NCBI GenBank assembly: GCA_964019415.1
Contig: OZ025870.1
Coordinates: forward strand, 7,834,415 to 7,898,414
Direction of reading: 5' to 3'
Source of the DNA: Ianthella basta
Taxonomy: Eukaryota > Porifera > Demospongiae > Verongiida > Ianthellidae
DNA: 64,000 nucleotides
The translations under genes were made by a program, and so were the position numbers. Below the pieces are notes generated by a model. The model worked only from the letters and a program-made list of their open reading frames with translations, did not search any database and was not told the DNA's origin. Positions 47,099 to 64,000 of the stretch are shown here, piece after piece; positions within the stretch are counted from its first letter, which is position 1; the number at the start of each line of letters is the position of its first letter.

Positions 47099-47104
47099 CA
47101 CGTG
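47099..47104. promoter_or_regulatory. E-box CACGTG upstream of SnoaL-like gene B
   Basis: CACGTG within CCACGTGACC, 64 bases upstream of the ATG of gene B on the minus strand. Matches the placement in gene A. Confidence 0.35.
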
Positions 47105-47127
47105 ACCTGGCACACCCTGAATGTCCT

Positions 47128-47215
47128 TTAACGGCACTTTCTAGTATTTTGCGGGGACGGTGCCTTCCCTTACACGCCTCTGGGCGTTTATGGAACGGTC
47201 TAGCAAGCTAGACTA
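47128..47215. mobile_element. Relic end of the 14.3-15.5 kb transposon family
   Basis: CCTTCCCTTACACGCCT, GGGCGTTTA and ACGGTCTAGCAAGCTAGACTA follow the right end of the element at 14345-15475 with substitutions. No left end is visible. Confidence 0.6.
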
Positions 47216-49200
47216 GACGGACAGCGGCCATATGCGGAATGCGTGTGCAGACGGTCCGCGTCCGTATGCAGAAAGGGTTACGGATGGAGACATAATAATA
47301 ATTTATATTGCTAGGTCTACACAGTCTCCACACCCACGGGGTATGGTCTCTATGAGGCCTTGTTTATTATAGTGCATGGCTGCGCACGTCACGTGCACGT
47401 ATACGTAGCTGTGGCAATATTAAGTGGAGGCTTGAGAAGGAAGCACATGCAGCATCTGAAGCAGCTACTTCTAAGCATAGACACAGGAGGGAACAGGACT
47501 GGCAACACAAAACCCTCCTGTGTCTAAGTTCAAAGTGAAGCTTAGAGTTCGCTACTTCCACAGAACCTGCACTGCAGATGACTGTCCAGCACCCTCCTAG
47601 CCCTTTTGACTAGCACACAACTCAGGCCATATCAGTAATGATGATTGGAATTTAGCCGAATCACATTCATGTATGGCACAATTGTTTTGCCATTAACATT
47701 AATGATAGGCCTTCATTAGGTGATGAAGGTCTACGTGGCCTAAACGTCTTGAGTTACTGTGAATTTCTGCTATGCAAGTGCTCGAACAACTACCCACAGC
47801 TACAATTCTTTGCTCACGCATGACATATGGTTACTGCCCACCCACTGCCAACTCCACTGCATTGTCAGAGTACATTGTGTCAAGGGTTAATGATTGTGTA
47901 ACAGGAAGTGAGTTGTGCAACAGGAAGTGAATAACGCACACACAACAGGAAGTGAATCACATGTGATGGGTACTGGCAACTTGTGGTTGGCTGTCTGCCG
48001 AACATGAAACTCAAAGTCAAACTATTGCCTTACTTGATGACACACATTTCAACATACACTAAGTACTTGTATGTATAATGGGCTAAATCATGACACTTAT
48101 ACCTTGGTTCACAGCAATATAGACGGTACAAGACTGCTTGAGATTACCAGCTCATGCTGTATTCTTACAGTACCTAAGCTAAAGGATGTGTATGGTGCAT
48201 GGTTATAGTACTGTACACCCTATGACATGAGGTGGTAACTAGCCATACGTATATATCAGGCAACCTTTGCAGTTTTAAAGCCTACAGTGTCACACTCACC
48301 TTTAGGGTGACAGAGTACAGAGCTTCCTCAATGAACTTTGGTACTTTCTCTTTTCAGTACTTGCTGTAAAGTGTTTGTAGGTGGTGCTATTCAAGGCATT
48401 GTTAGCCACCTTCACGCTCTGCATACTTGTACCTGGTGAATGCCATTCTTGCGTTGTGTCTACGTAGAGAACTTTCACTGTTATGCATGGTGACTATGGC
48501 AAGACTCAATAAGTGGCAAGTGAGTTGTCAAGTATGAGGAGGAAAATGGAGTCACCATAGACAACAGAGCATTAAAATTTTGTATTTTATGGAGGGGGGG
48601 GGGGGGGGGGGGGGGTAGGGTAGAGCTCCTGCTGATCTCGCTTGGCCATCCCTTTCCCCACTTTTGCTATTGTCCAACATGTTAGGGTATTATGCAATAG
48701 TGGAAGTGGAGAACTGGAGCTAGCCACGCTGTATGGTCAGTCACTCCTAGTGTGTAAGCCACACTGTGAACAGTCAGGATTGTATATGAATACATAAAAT
48801 AATCAATGACTCATCAGCCATGTACTAATCTCTACCTGTAGCATGTTGCAATGCATACCCAAATCGCTTACTTCATTACCGTGCCCTCTCTGACTGTGCA
48901 AGGAAACTGTGTGCATGTAGAAATACCTGGTGTTGTCTATAATATTGTGTAATTATTACATACTGCAGACTGCAGTATAATATGTCTAGGTTATAGCCGA
49001 GTCTCTTCTCTGTTGCAGAAATATCTATGGATGTTGCACAATCACTGAGGGTGAAACCCTAGGTGATTTATGCTTTAACATAGTGTAACTAACAATACTA
49101 TAAGATGGTGTGGGAAATAGGCTGAAGTAAAGCTGAATAGAGGCATTATACTAGCCGGGGAGTACATAAATAGCTACAGCTTCCCATTGACCATGTACAT
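47216..49200. other. Intergenic, repeats only
   Basis: No gene seen. Contains a half-foldback (47706-47795), a G tract (48593-48615) and, at about 48300-48550, sequence duplicated at about 52600-52850 upstream of the second DNRLRE gene. Confidence 0.6.
48593..48615. repeat. Homopolymer G tract
   Basis: About 22 consecutive G after GGA. Could form a quadruplex and is a likely assembly-length uncertainty. Confidence 0.9.
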
Positions 49201-49221
49201 GTGAACAAGTTTACACGAAGA

Positions 49222-51270
49222 ATGGACAGCAGTACTAGCGGGGTTGCCCTTATCATGTGTGTGTTTGGCGCAGTGGCGGCATACTCACCAGCCATCAGAT
49301 TATCTGCTGTCATGGACACCACATTAGAATTGGGGACCATGCTTGGTTCCTTTCAGTACGTGATTGTTGGAAAAGGTAGGGATTTTGGGAAAAAGCGCTT
49401 TGTTATCCAGTTTGAGAATATCACAAGCAATTGCACGCAAGTTGACAGTGCAATGATGTACTTACAATACGGCTATGCACACAAGGCAGAGTGGTTCTCA
49501 GATAGTGAGGAACCTACCCTCACTCGTCAGCTGTGCACTTACCAAATTCTCCGCTCCTGGGATGAAGCGACAGTTGGTGGCTCTACTTACATGACAGCCG
49601 GAGCTGACTATGTGCCAAACTGCATGGATTTGGTCACCCTTACTAATGACAGCATCAAAGGTCAACTCCCAAATGGATTTGCTCCATTTAACATCACGGA
49701 GGCTGCAAGGAGCTGGGTCAGCGGAGCAGACAACTATGGTATTCTTGTTCTAGACCTCAATGAGGACCTTGATGGGAGAGATCGACGCTTCTGGAGTCGT
49801 GAGGGATCAGCAGGGAACAGTCCCTATCTAGAAGTTACTTGTGGCAGCAACAGAACTTCAGGTGTGTCTGTGAACAGCTGCAGCTTAATATCTAAATGTA
49901 CACAGCATACATAATAGAATTAGTAAATTATTGCGTAGTGTTAAAATGTTAGAGCTACAGCTTATCACCAAAAGATCGGTCAATATAGAGGGTGAACAAA
50001 CAGAATTTCTATCATCGTAGCGTATCTTTTCAGAAGCAGTGCTAGGCACTGTATTCCTTATACTTTCAATTTTGCATGGCACAAAACTGCTCCTTGCTGA
50101 CTATAGTCCACCTGGTATATTCTCTCTCCACTAAAATTGAATGTGTTCTTGAGTAGTAGAGACAAAATATGAATAAATAATTTGATGCTATTACTTAACA
50201 AGGAAGAGTTTCTTACAGATCGAATCACAAGCATCAATTGTAGGTTAGCTCAAAATATGTTGATTTTAACCCAAACTCATGCCTACAAAGGCCTTCTAGA
50301 TAAAAGAGGAGGTGTCTTTTATTCAGCTCTGGGGCGTCTTTAATAGGGAGGACCTGTCCACTTAATTGCATGCAAACTATCTCAATGCAAATATGGTCTC
50401 ATAACTTTATTAATGGGCTTATAATTCATACAGCAGAGCAGTCATGAAATGTGCTGACAATCTCAAATTGACCTGTACGTACTTCCTTAACATGTTCCAC
50501 ATGAAAGGGAATGTCACAGCTGAGGGCAGTGGATGCAACAGCGAAGCTGGCTCAGTGGACATTCCCACTGTAGCTGCACTGGCAACCACTGGTTGCATGA
50601 TGACAATTGTCATATTGGCCAATATACTAATCTTATGGGCACTTGTGGCAAGAGGAAGGAAAGCAAGTAAGTTGAACTGCAGATGATATTACTAGTTTTG
50701 TATTAGGTCAATTTCACAAGCAGTGGGCGTAGCTCACTCACTCACAGATGGTCATTCTCTGATGTGTGTGTTTCCCTAGGTGTGGCTTACATGAAAGCAG
50801 AAAGTTTACCTCTGTCAAGTAACCAGGTCATCAACATTTCTGTCAACAACAAATATAGGTAAGACAGCACTGCATGCAAGTTATCTGATAGTTAATGTCA
50901 AAATACACCAAAAGCATACAATAGCACTTCTATATATTTTATGACCTTGTATACTTGTACACAGGTTCCATGTACACAACAAGCAATTGCAATATCCATT
51001 AAGTTATCATGAAGTAATGACCACTATGTTGTATGCATATGCAACACATATGTACCATACAGGGTGGAGCAGGGACACTGCGGAAAAGGCCAATTGGATG
51101 CAAACAATGGACGTGATGGCCACATTTCTAATACCTACCATGACAGTGACAGCTGGCCACCAAAGTCAACTTCTGCAGATGTCAATCGCAACAGTGCCAC
51201 TGAACCATGCTATGAAGTGATTGATGGGTACATGCCGTGCAAGCCGGAGGAGGACAACGACTACCTCTGA
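49222..51270 (+). CDS. DNRLRE-ectodomain single-pass membrane protein 1
   Basis: Four exons: 49222-49861, 50508-50666, 50780-50858, 51063-51270; in phase, 361 residues. A signal peptide (GVALIMCVFGAVAAYSPA) leads into a beta-rich domain of about 180 residues resembling the DNRLRE family (RSWDEATVGGSTYM, then FNITEAARSWVSGADNYGIL, then NSPYLEVTC), with N-glycosylation sequons. Exon 2 holds the membrane helix (residues about 234-261). The cytoplasmic tail of about 100 residues ends with YEVIDGYMPC and NDYL. Extracellular carbohydrate or protein binding and tyrosine signalling are inferred. A tandem paralogue follows 4.6 kb downstream. Start chosen as the first in-frame ATG before the signal peptide. 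Confidence 0.75.
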
Positions 51271-53820
51271 CCAATAGTGCAGTGGCAGCATGGTGTAAAA
51301 ATTGTATATATATATAAACACGAAAGTGCACTTGATTTTCCATGATTATATATGTATCTGAAGCTAATGTGCTATACAGTCACATTTTGCTAAATTGTCA
51401 GCCAACCATGCAATTTATAATTACATTAACAATCATCTTGATCCGCAGTTGTGTGGAGGCAGTACTCATTGCTAATCTCAAGTGAAATGTCATTGTTAGT
51501 ATTAGTCGTTGATTAGTGCAGTGTCGTAATCAAGAGAAAACTATGGAGAACAGTGCTGAAGGCTACAGCCTTGCCTCAAGAGATAGAGACATTAACAATT
51601 GCAACATGTTGTCTTCAGCACCATATATTCTTTCCTTGAAGGTATGATGCCTGTGTGGAACATTGGAAAATTGTCCATTCAGTCAGACTTGAGTGTACAA
51701 GCAATCGATTCAACATGGGACACACCTAGACACTTAGAGTATAACAGAATAATCACAATGATTATGTTTTACATATTCAACAGTTAAGGCGTTGAAAGAG
51801 CAAGGGGCTTCTATTACTTGCAAAATACAATTTATGGAACACTGCAGATACAATTCATAGACTATAGCTACTCTCTGAAAGGACTCAGAGCTAATGCTAT
51901 TATGTTACGTGCTAAAAATGGGCATGGTACTTAGCAGACATCCTCAGTGTATGACAACAAATTTCATAGGGTAGGCTAGTCAGAAGTGGGATCAAAACTT
52001 CAATCTGTCCTATCCTCCTTCAGTTACAGCTGTAGTACATTAAGTGCTGATTTGCTTGTATAAATGGTTCCCATACAAGCTGTATAATAGGTGGATCAAT
52101 TATCATGCGCTTCTAAGCAGCACATCCCTGTGCACACCACTAACACTACCTTCTGGACTAAATGCATTACTGGTGCTGTCAGTATGGTAATTATATATGA
52201 CATACACACTATATTACATAATATATTTGAGGTGCAGTCAAGCTACTTTATGCAAACCATGGCATGTGTATACTATGAAGTGAGGGCTTCTCAGCTGGCT
52301 CAGGCATCAGAAAGGGTTGGTTCTCTAATACCAGCTTCACAACAGGGTTGAAAACCTTGCCGACGTTTCGACCAGATGCTCTGGTCTTCTTCAGGGCGAA
52401 GAAGACCTTCTTCGCCCTGAAGAAGACCAGAGCATCTGGTCAACAGGGTTGAAAACCTTGCCGACGTTTCGACCAGAGCATCTGGTCGAAACGTCGGCAA
52501 GGTTTTCAACCCTGTTGTGAAGCTGGTATTAGAGAACCAACCCTTTCTGATGTGTATACTATAAATTTAAAGCAGTGTCTCACTTACTTTCAGAAGTCAT
52601 ACATAGTGACACAGTGTGCGTATACTGAAGCTTCCTAGATGAAGTTTCAATTCTATGCTGAATCCTTTCAATGCTCATTGTGTGCAGAAGTGTTTGTTGT
52701 GGGTACCTTTCATAGCATTGTTTGCTGTATGAATACTAATCAGTATATGTGATGGCTGCTTGGTATTGTGTCTATGCAGAGCACTTTCACTGTCAAACGT
52801 GGCCACTTAATTGGTAAGTGGCAACTGACTTGCAGAAAGCAAGTGGAGGAAAGTATACCATGCAACATTGAGGCTGTGTATAAGTGTGCATGTGTGTGCT
52901 TCCAGCATTGCATTAATAGTTGTTACATTAGCAGGTATGTACACTGACTACACACATTGTATTATGCATGGGTTATTTAGTAAGTCAATCGCGAATGCTA
53001 TGTCCAAGTGTATCAGTCTGAACATCTGCTGGTATTTTAAGATGTTACACAATACCATTTCTATGCAAGGGCTCCAGGGCTTGTAGGCATACGTATAAAT
53101 ACAGTACATATAAATTATGTAAATGATATCCAGCGAATCTGCCAGCCTTGACAGTACAGTGAAGAGTCTGGTACTGGTGGCCGGCGTGAAGCTCAAGGCA
53201 AATGATTTAGATCCAGTGCTGATGGGATCTCCAAAGATTGAGCCCAGGCCATGGCAGAAGATTTTCAGTGGCATTTCAAAGTGTGCACCACATTCGGCTG
53301 TGGAATGTGCTCTCATGCCAGTTGGAATTGTGCTGTTGTTGCATGACGCTCCAACTTGCACCAATGCTGGCATAGTATGTGTGGCTGCAGAATATCTTTG
53401 CCCTTTTGCAAGTATACATAGCCATACAGTAAACATGCTCAACTATGTACACAGTCCCCTGACAAAATGTGCTGACTGTACAGATTGGTTTTATAATGAA
53501 CAATGGCTGAGACCTTACCCACCAACCTTTCTTAAAACCTCAACTAAAATAATTACAACAATAACGTATTTAGCGGTAGCTTATTCCAGTACCCCTCTCA
53601 AATGTTATACTAGCGCATGCATAACAAAAGGTTATGAATACACGCATATGTACGTACAGGATCATGTTATATAAAATAGTCACACACAATATGTTCTAGT
53701 TGTAGTCCACAATGATGTTGTGGGTAAGGTATGGAGGAAATGATGACGTCTTTTGTATACTAACTGGCTTAGTAGAGCGTACATATATATGTAAATGCTA
53801 TTCCTAGGCATGTGCAGTAT
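51271..53820. other. Spacer between the tandem DNRLRE genes
   Basis: Holds the nested palindrome (52305-52552) and the duplicated upstream block (about 52600-52850). Overlapping ORFs on both strands lie at 52948-53674 (longest 183 residues, plus); neither matches a family I know, so no gene is called. Confidence 0.5.
52305..52552. repeat. Nested palindromic element with hammerhead-like core
   Basis: Outer arms 52305-52386 and 52471-52552 are 82 bp and inverse-identical by eye. Inside, 52370-52404 and 52407-52441 form a second perfect 35-bp hairpin with a 2-base spacer. On the minus strand 52394-52365 reads CTGAAGA, an 18-base self-complementary stem (AGACCAGAGCATCTGGTC), then GAAAC. Confidence 0.9.
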
Positions 53821-53826
53821 GTATAT

Positions 53827-55524
53827 ATGAGAATGGGCAGGAAAATGGACTGTAGTGGGATTGGCCTTCTACTGTGTGTGCTTGGAGCAGTGGTTGTGTA
53901 CTCACCAGCCATCAGACTATCAGCTGTTAAGGACACCACACTGGAGCCACGGACTCTGCTGGGATCCTTTGAGTACCTGGTTGTTGGGAAAGGTAGGGAT
54001 TTTCCAAAGAAGCGCTTTGTTATCCAGTTTGAGAATATCACAAGCAATTGCACGCAAGTTGACAGTGCAATGATGTACTTACAATACGGCTATGCACACA
54101 AGGCAGAGTGGTTCTCAGATAGTGAGGAACCTACCCTCACTCGTCAGCTGTGCACTTACCGAATTCTCCGCTCCTGGGATGAAGCGACAGTTGGTGGCTC
54201 TACTTACATGACAGCCGGAGCTGACTATGTGCCAAACTGCATGGATTTGGTCACCCTTACTAATGACAGCATTAAAGGGCAACTCCCAAATGGATTTGTT
54301 CCATTTAACATCACAGAGGCTGCAAGGAGCTGGGTCAGCGGAGCAGACAACTATGGTATTCTTGTTCTAGACCTCAATGAGGACCTCGATGGGAGAGATC
54401 GACGCTTCTGGAGTCGCGAAGCACCAGCTGCATCAGGAAACAGGCCTTATCTAGAGGTCATTTGTGACGGCACTGGTATGTCTTGTCTCACTATTCAAGA
54501 TTGTTATAAACTATAATATGAAATGCTTACTTTGACAATAATTAGTTTTGACTAAAGTAATTATTTCAAGTTTGAACTGCAAGCCTAACTGTACCGATGA
54601 CCAAATTAATCAGACATGCAAAGCTCAGCATTACTTATTATTGCCTTACTGTGTACTGTTGGGTGTTTGGGGCTTTTTGCAGTGTTTTCATTCTATCATA
54701 ATACCACTAGGCATAACCTAGCCTTGCGCATACACTCATTACATAGCTACTTACACCGTGTATATACATACCATAATATTCTAGCTTCAATTCATGCTAT
54801 ATACCACAACCATGCACAGGAAAAGGTTCAGCTGAGGTCAGTGGCTGCAGCAATGTTGGTAGAGTGGCCATTCCCACTGTGGGAGCACTGGTGGGCGTGT
54901 CTTCCATTGTGGCCTTTGTCATTGCTGCCATTAACATAATTTTGTGGTTTACTGAAACCAGGAGACAGATGGCTAAGCATAAAGGTACGTGAGAAGTTGC
55001 ACATTTCCTGCAAGTGTACAATTAAGTGAAGCTTAATGCTTAAGTGTTGAAGCTATCAAATTATGTAATTAATTATACTAGCAAAGAGTGTGGAATTGTT
55101 GCCATTTGTAAGATGAATGCTTCTAAAGGTGGCTTCATTTCCAGTTGCAGCTTCTAAGGAAAAGGGAGATTTACCTGGACCAGCTGCTGCTCAGGTCATC
55201 AACATTTCTGTGAACAATGATTTATGGTAAGATGTATCAGTCACAATTGACTGCTTGTTTAAGTTATTACAATTTAACAAATTAAGTTCTGTCATGCAAT
55301 GGGCACAGCACTAAGTCTTGCAATATATAATTACAACTATATAATATTGTCAATGTTGATTGTGTGTGTACAGGTTGGAGAAAGGCCACTGTGAAAAAGA
55401 CAGCGCGGACAAGAAATGTAATAATTCCAGTCTCAATGCCTACAATGAGAAGTGTGGACGAGACTCAACTTCAAAGTTCAATGGGAACAATGCTCCTGAA
55501 AGTGCATACTATGAAGTGATGTAA
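53827..55524 (+). CDS. DNRLRE-ectodomain single-pass membrane protein 2
   Basis: Four exons: 53827-54475, 54820-54984, 55145-55226, 55374-55524; in phase, 348 residues from this ATG (MRMGRKM; the next ATGs at 53833 and 53845 are also possible). Signal peptide IGLLLCVLGAVVVYSPA, DNRLRE-type domain almost identical to that of gene 1 from KKRFVIQF onward, a membrane helix near residues 238-262 (VSSIVAFVIAAINIILW), and a shorter tail ending SAYYEVM. Introns, tails and the first 50 codons differ clearly from gene 1. The exon organisation is the same. Binding and signalling roles are inferred. Confidence 0.75.
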
Positions 55525-55529
55525 GACAA

Positions 55530-56569
55530 CGTCATGCCAAGCAAATTCATTATTCATTAAGTACAGTTTTATTAAAATGTAGTGCATTTACAAAAAACAA
55601 ATTAACATTATTGTGTTGCTATGTATGGCCACTATGCATGCATGTGGCTAACCTTAATGTTATTGCGCATGTGTTAATTACAACTTTATGATCAAGTGTT
55701 GACATTAATGTTAATGTTGAATGTTGCAAGCACTGCAGTCAGTACTTCCAATGAAATGCTATATATGCAGAACCGACGATACATATTATATAGTTGTTAC
55801 TTGTGCAGGTGCTGTAAGAATACTAATTATGGGGTTGTATGTCGCTTACCAGCAAAAGTAGGAATAACCTTTAGAGACAGTGCACATGGGATAATTTACG
55901 TTATGGCTACTGAGACTTTTATGCAATCCAGTGATTATACCACTTGATCCCTACATACCATGCAAATATGCAGTTCTTCAGGAATCAACTCATCTCAGGT
56001 TGCATGCTGTGAGCATGCACACTGGCCTTATTGGTTTGGGCAAACGTTTTGCTGTATATACAGTATAATGAACACTGTATACAGATTTTTCATATAAGGC
56101 ATGTGTAATATGGGGATGTCACTGGTTGCAGGATTTTAGCTAAATTGAACTAGTAGAACGAGCATAATGGCTTTGTTTTTGTGTGTTCTTGTTAAAATCG
56201 TACCCCTCTATCTATATACATGGTGGCCTTGATCATTGCACAGTATATAGTAATTGTGATGTATCGTAAGAATGCTATTTCATCTGTTCCCATTCAGAAC
56301 ACGTCAGCCTGTGTTGGACAGAGGTAGCAACTGCTGTGCAGTGTGTTGCTGTAGTCTTATGTCACACTTAATGCTGTGAGTACCAACCATCACAACATGC
56401 ACAGTAGCCAGCTACGCAGTCATCATCCACTGCCTTCCAACAACACCCAGAGACCTAAACAACAGTCAACAAATGTCAGCAAAGCAGCCCCTGCCACATT
56501 GACATCATTCCCACATTGTCACCATTGGCTGTAAACAAAACATACTTTGATATAAGCAAGTTGCGTCTA
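55530..56569. other. Intergenic between DNRLRE gene 2 and CPSF3 (3' ends converge)
   Basis: AT-rich with no convincing ORF. Presumably 3' UTRs and terminators of the two convergent genes. Confidence 0.6.
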
Positions 56570-63252
<6,683 letters not shown>

Positions 63253-63279
63253 CTGGGGAGGGGAAGATGTAGAGAGACT

Positions 63280-64000
63280 TGAGGCACTCAAATGGGAGCC
63301 TACTGAATGATATGCAGGGCTGTGTGGAAAATTCTTTCCAAGAATTAAGGGGAGTGATACAAGAATTAAAGGGGGGGACTATATTATGGTTTGCCAAATT
63401 TCGCGCGGGGGGGGGATGAATGCCCTCCACCCCACCCACCCCTAAATGCACCCTGGTACATACTTCACAGTGGAAGCAGGGCTGTAGCACCCAGTCCGGC
63501 CGGTCCGGCCATGGCTGGACTGGTTTTCGCTGCTGGAACAAAAATTCTTATTATTGAAGATATGCATTCTAAACACACTTTCAAATTGGGGGGGTGGTAG
63601 TGGCCTAAGGTTAAACAATGTTCTAAAAGCAGAGTGGTCTTGTTACAGTGTTGCATGACTTAGTTTGAACAAGGAATAGCCAGATACTTAGTTCTCTAAC
63701 CAACCTTAACGGCGACAGCCATTTTACGGATGTTGCATGACGTTTTTTGACGTTTTCTGATGCATAAAATGGTGTGTTAATCGATCACCATGCAAAATCA
63801 GACAGCACAGTAGCCCTTCAGTCATGTACAGCGAATTTATGCAACCTTGCAACAGTTCCCACACCATGGGCAGTTGTTATCTAGGATACGGACTGGCACT
63901 GTAGTCACCTATTATATATCACCCTGTTCGTATTCTAGGTAACGACTACCCAGGTGTGGGAACTGTTGCAAGGTTGCATAAATCCGCTGTACATGTATGT
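63280..64000. other. Upstream CPSF3 intron with repeats
   Basis: No exon was recognised here. It holds G and C tracts (about 63371, 63407-63416, 63590) and the inverted repeat at 63823-63994. The N-terminal CPSF3 exons must lie further on. Confidence 0.5.
63823..63994. mobile_element. Inverted-repeat MITE
   Basis: Arms of about 65 bp: 63823-63889 (CATGTACAGCGAATTTATGC...) and 63928-63994, sharing CAACCTTGCAACAGTTCCCA in opposite orientation, with a 38-bp centre. Confidence 0.85.

Noticed and set aside
52948..53674. Overlapping ORFs of 164 and 183 residues on opposite strands
   Set aside because: Neither shows a domain, splice support or clear codon bias; left as an unresolved spacer.

Overview
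The window looks like nuclear DNA of an early-branching marine animal, most likely a demosponge. It has metazoan genes (KIF17/OSM-3 kinesin, CPSF3, an RNase MRP-type subunit, a BEN-domain protein) with short GT-AG introns, many death-fold proteins (DEATH, CARD, ankyrin-DEATH), and dense short inverted-repeat elements and dinucleotide tracts. The species call is inference; nothing here is bacterial.

Layout. Positions 1-17600 hold a tandem segmental duplication of a large ankyrin-repeat gene on the minus strand. Copy 1 (19-3279) has a long open frame but stops just where copy 2 continues into a DEATH domain. Copy 2 (about 9281-14076) has ankyrin, DEATH and CARD parts but carries an early stop and three one-base deletions. 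The flanks of copy 2 hold two insertions whose empty sites are visible in copy 1. A BEN-domain gene (19342-20361, minus) follows. Then come, on the plus strand, an RNase MRP subunit-like gene (C18orf21/RMP24 type, 22047-25528), KIF17 (25663-28259) and a SnoaL/DUF4440-like gene (28481-31614), closely spaced.

From 32.3 to 43.3 kb there are two decayed copies of a DEATH exon and then a six-exon gene (35969-43309) whose predicted 670-residue product joins an N-terminal DEATH domain to a C-terminal apolipoprotein-L-like region. A second SnoaL-like gene with the same internal and terminal exon lengths lies inverted at 45117-47034. Two tandem genes (49222-51270 and 53827-55524, plus) encode single-pass membrane proteins with a DNRLRE-type ectodomain and a tyrosine-bearing tail. 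The right end is the C-terminal two thirds of CPSF3 (56570-63252, minus, 11 exons, continuing past the window). One of its introns hosts an intronless CARD gene on the other strand (59762-60124) and a Helitron PIF1-helicase/OTU fragment (60164-61300).

Themes: (1) three different death-fold architectures in 64 kb, two of them apparently in birth-and-death evolution; (2) duplicated genes showing gene conversion, decay or inversion; (3) many foldback elements, some carrying a hammerhead-ribozyme-like core signature, one carrying ETS/YY1-like motifs; (4) a match to the RFX X-box just upstream of the ciliary kinesin start codon. Exon joins were derived by hand from splice-site sequence and reading-frame phase, and all family calls are by eye.
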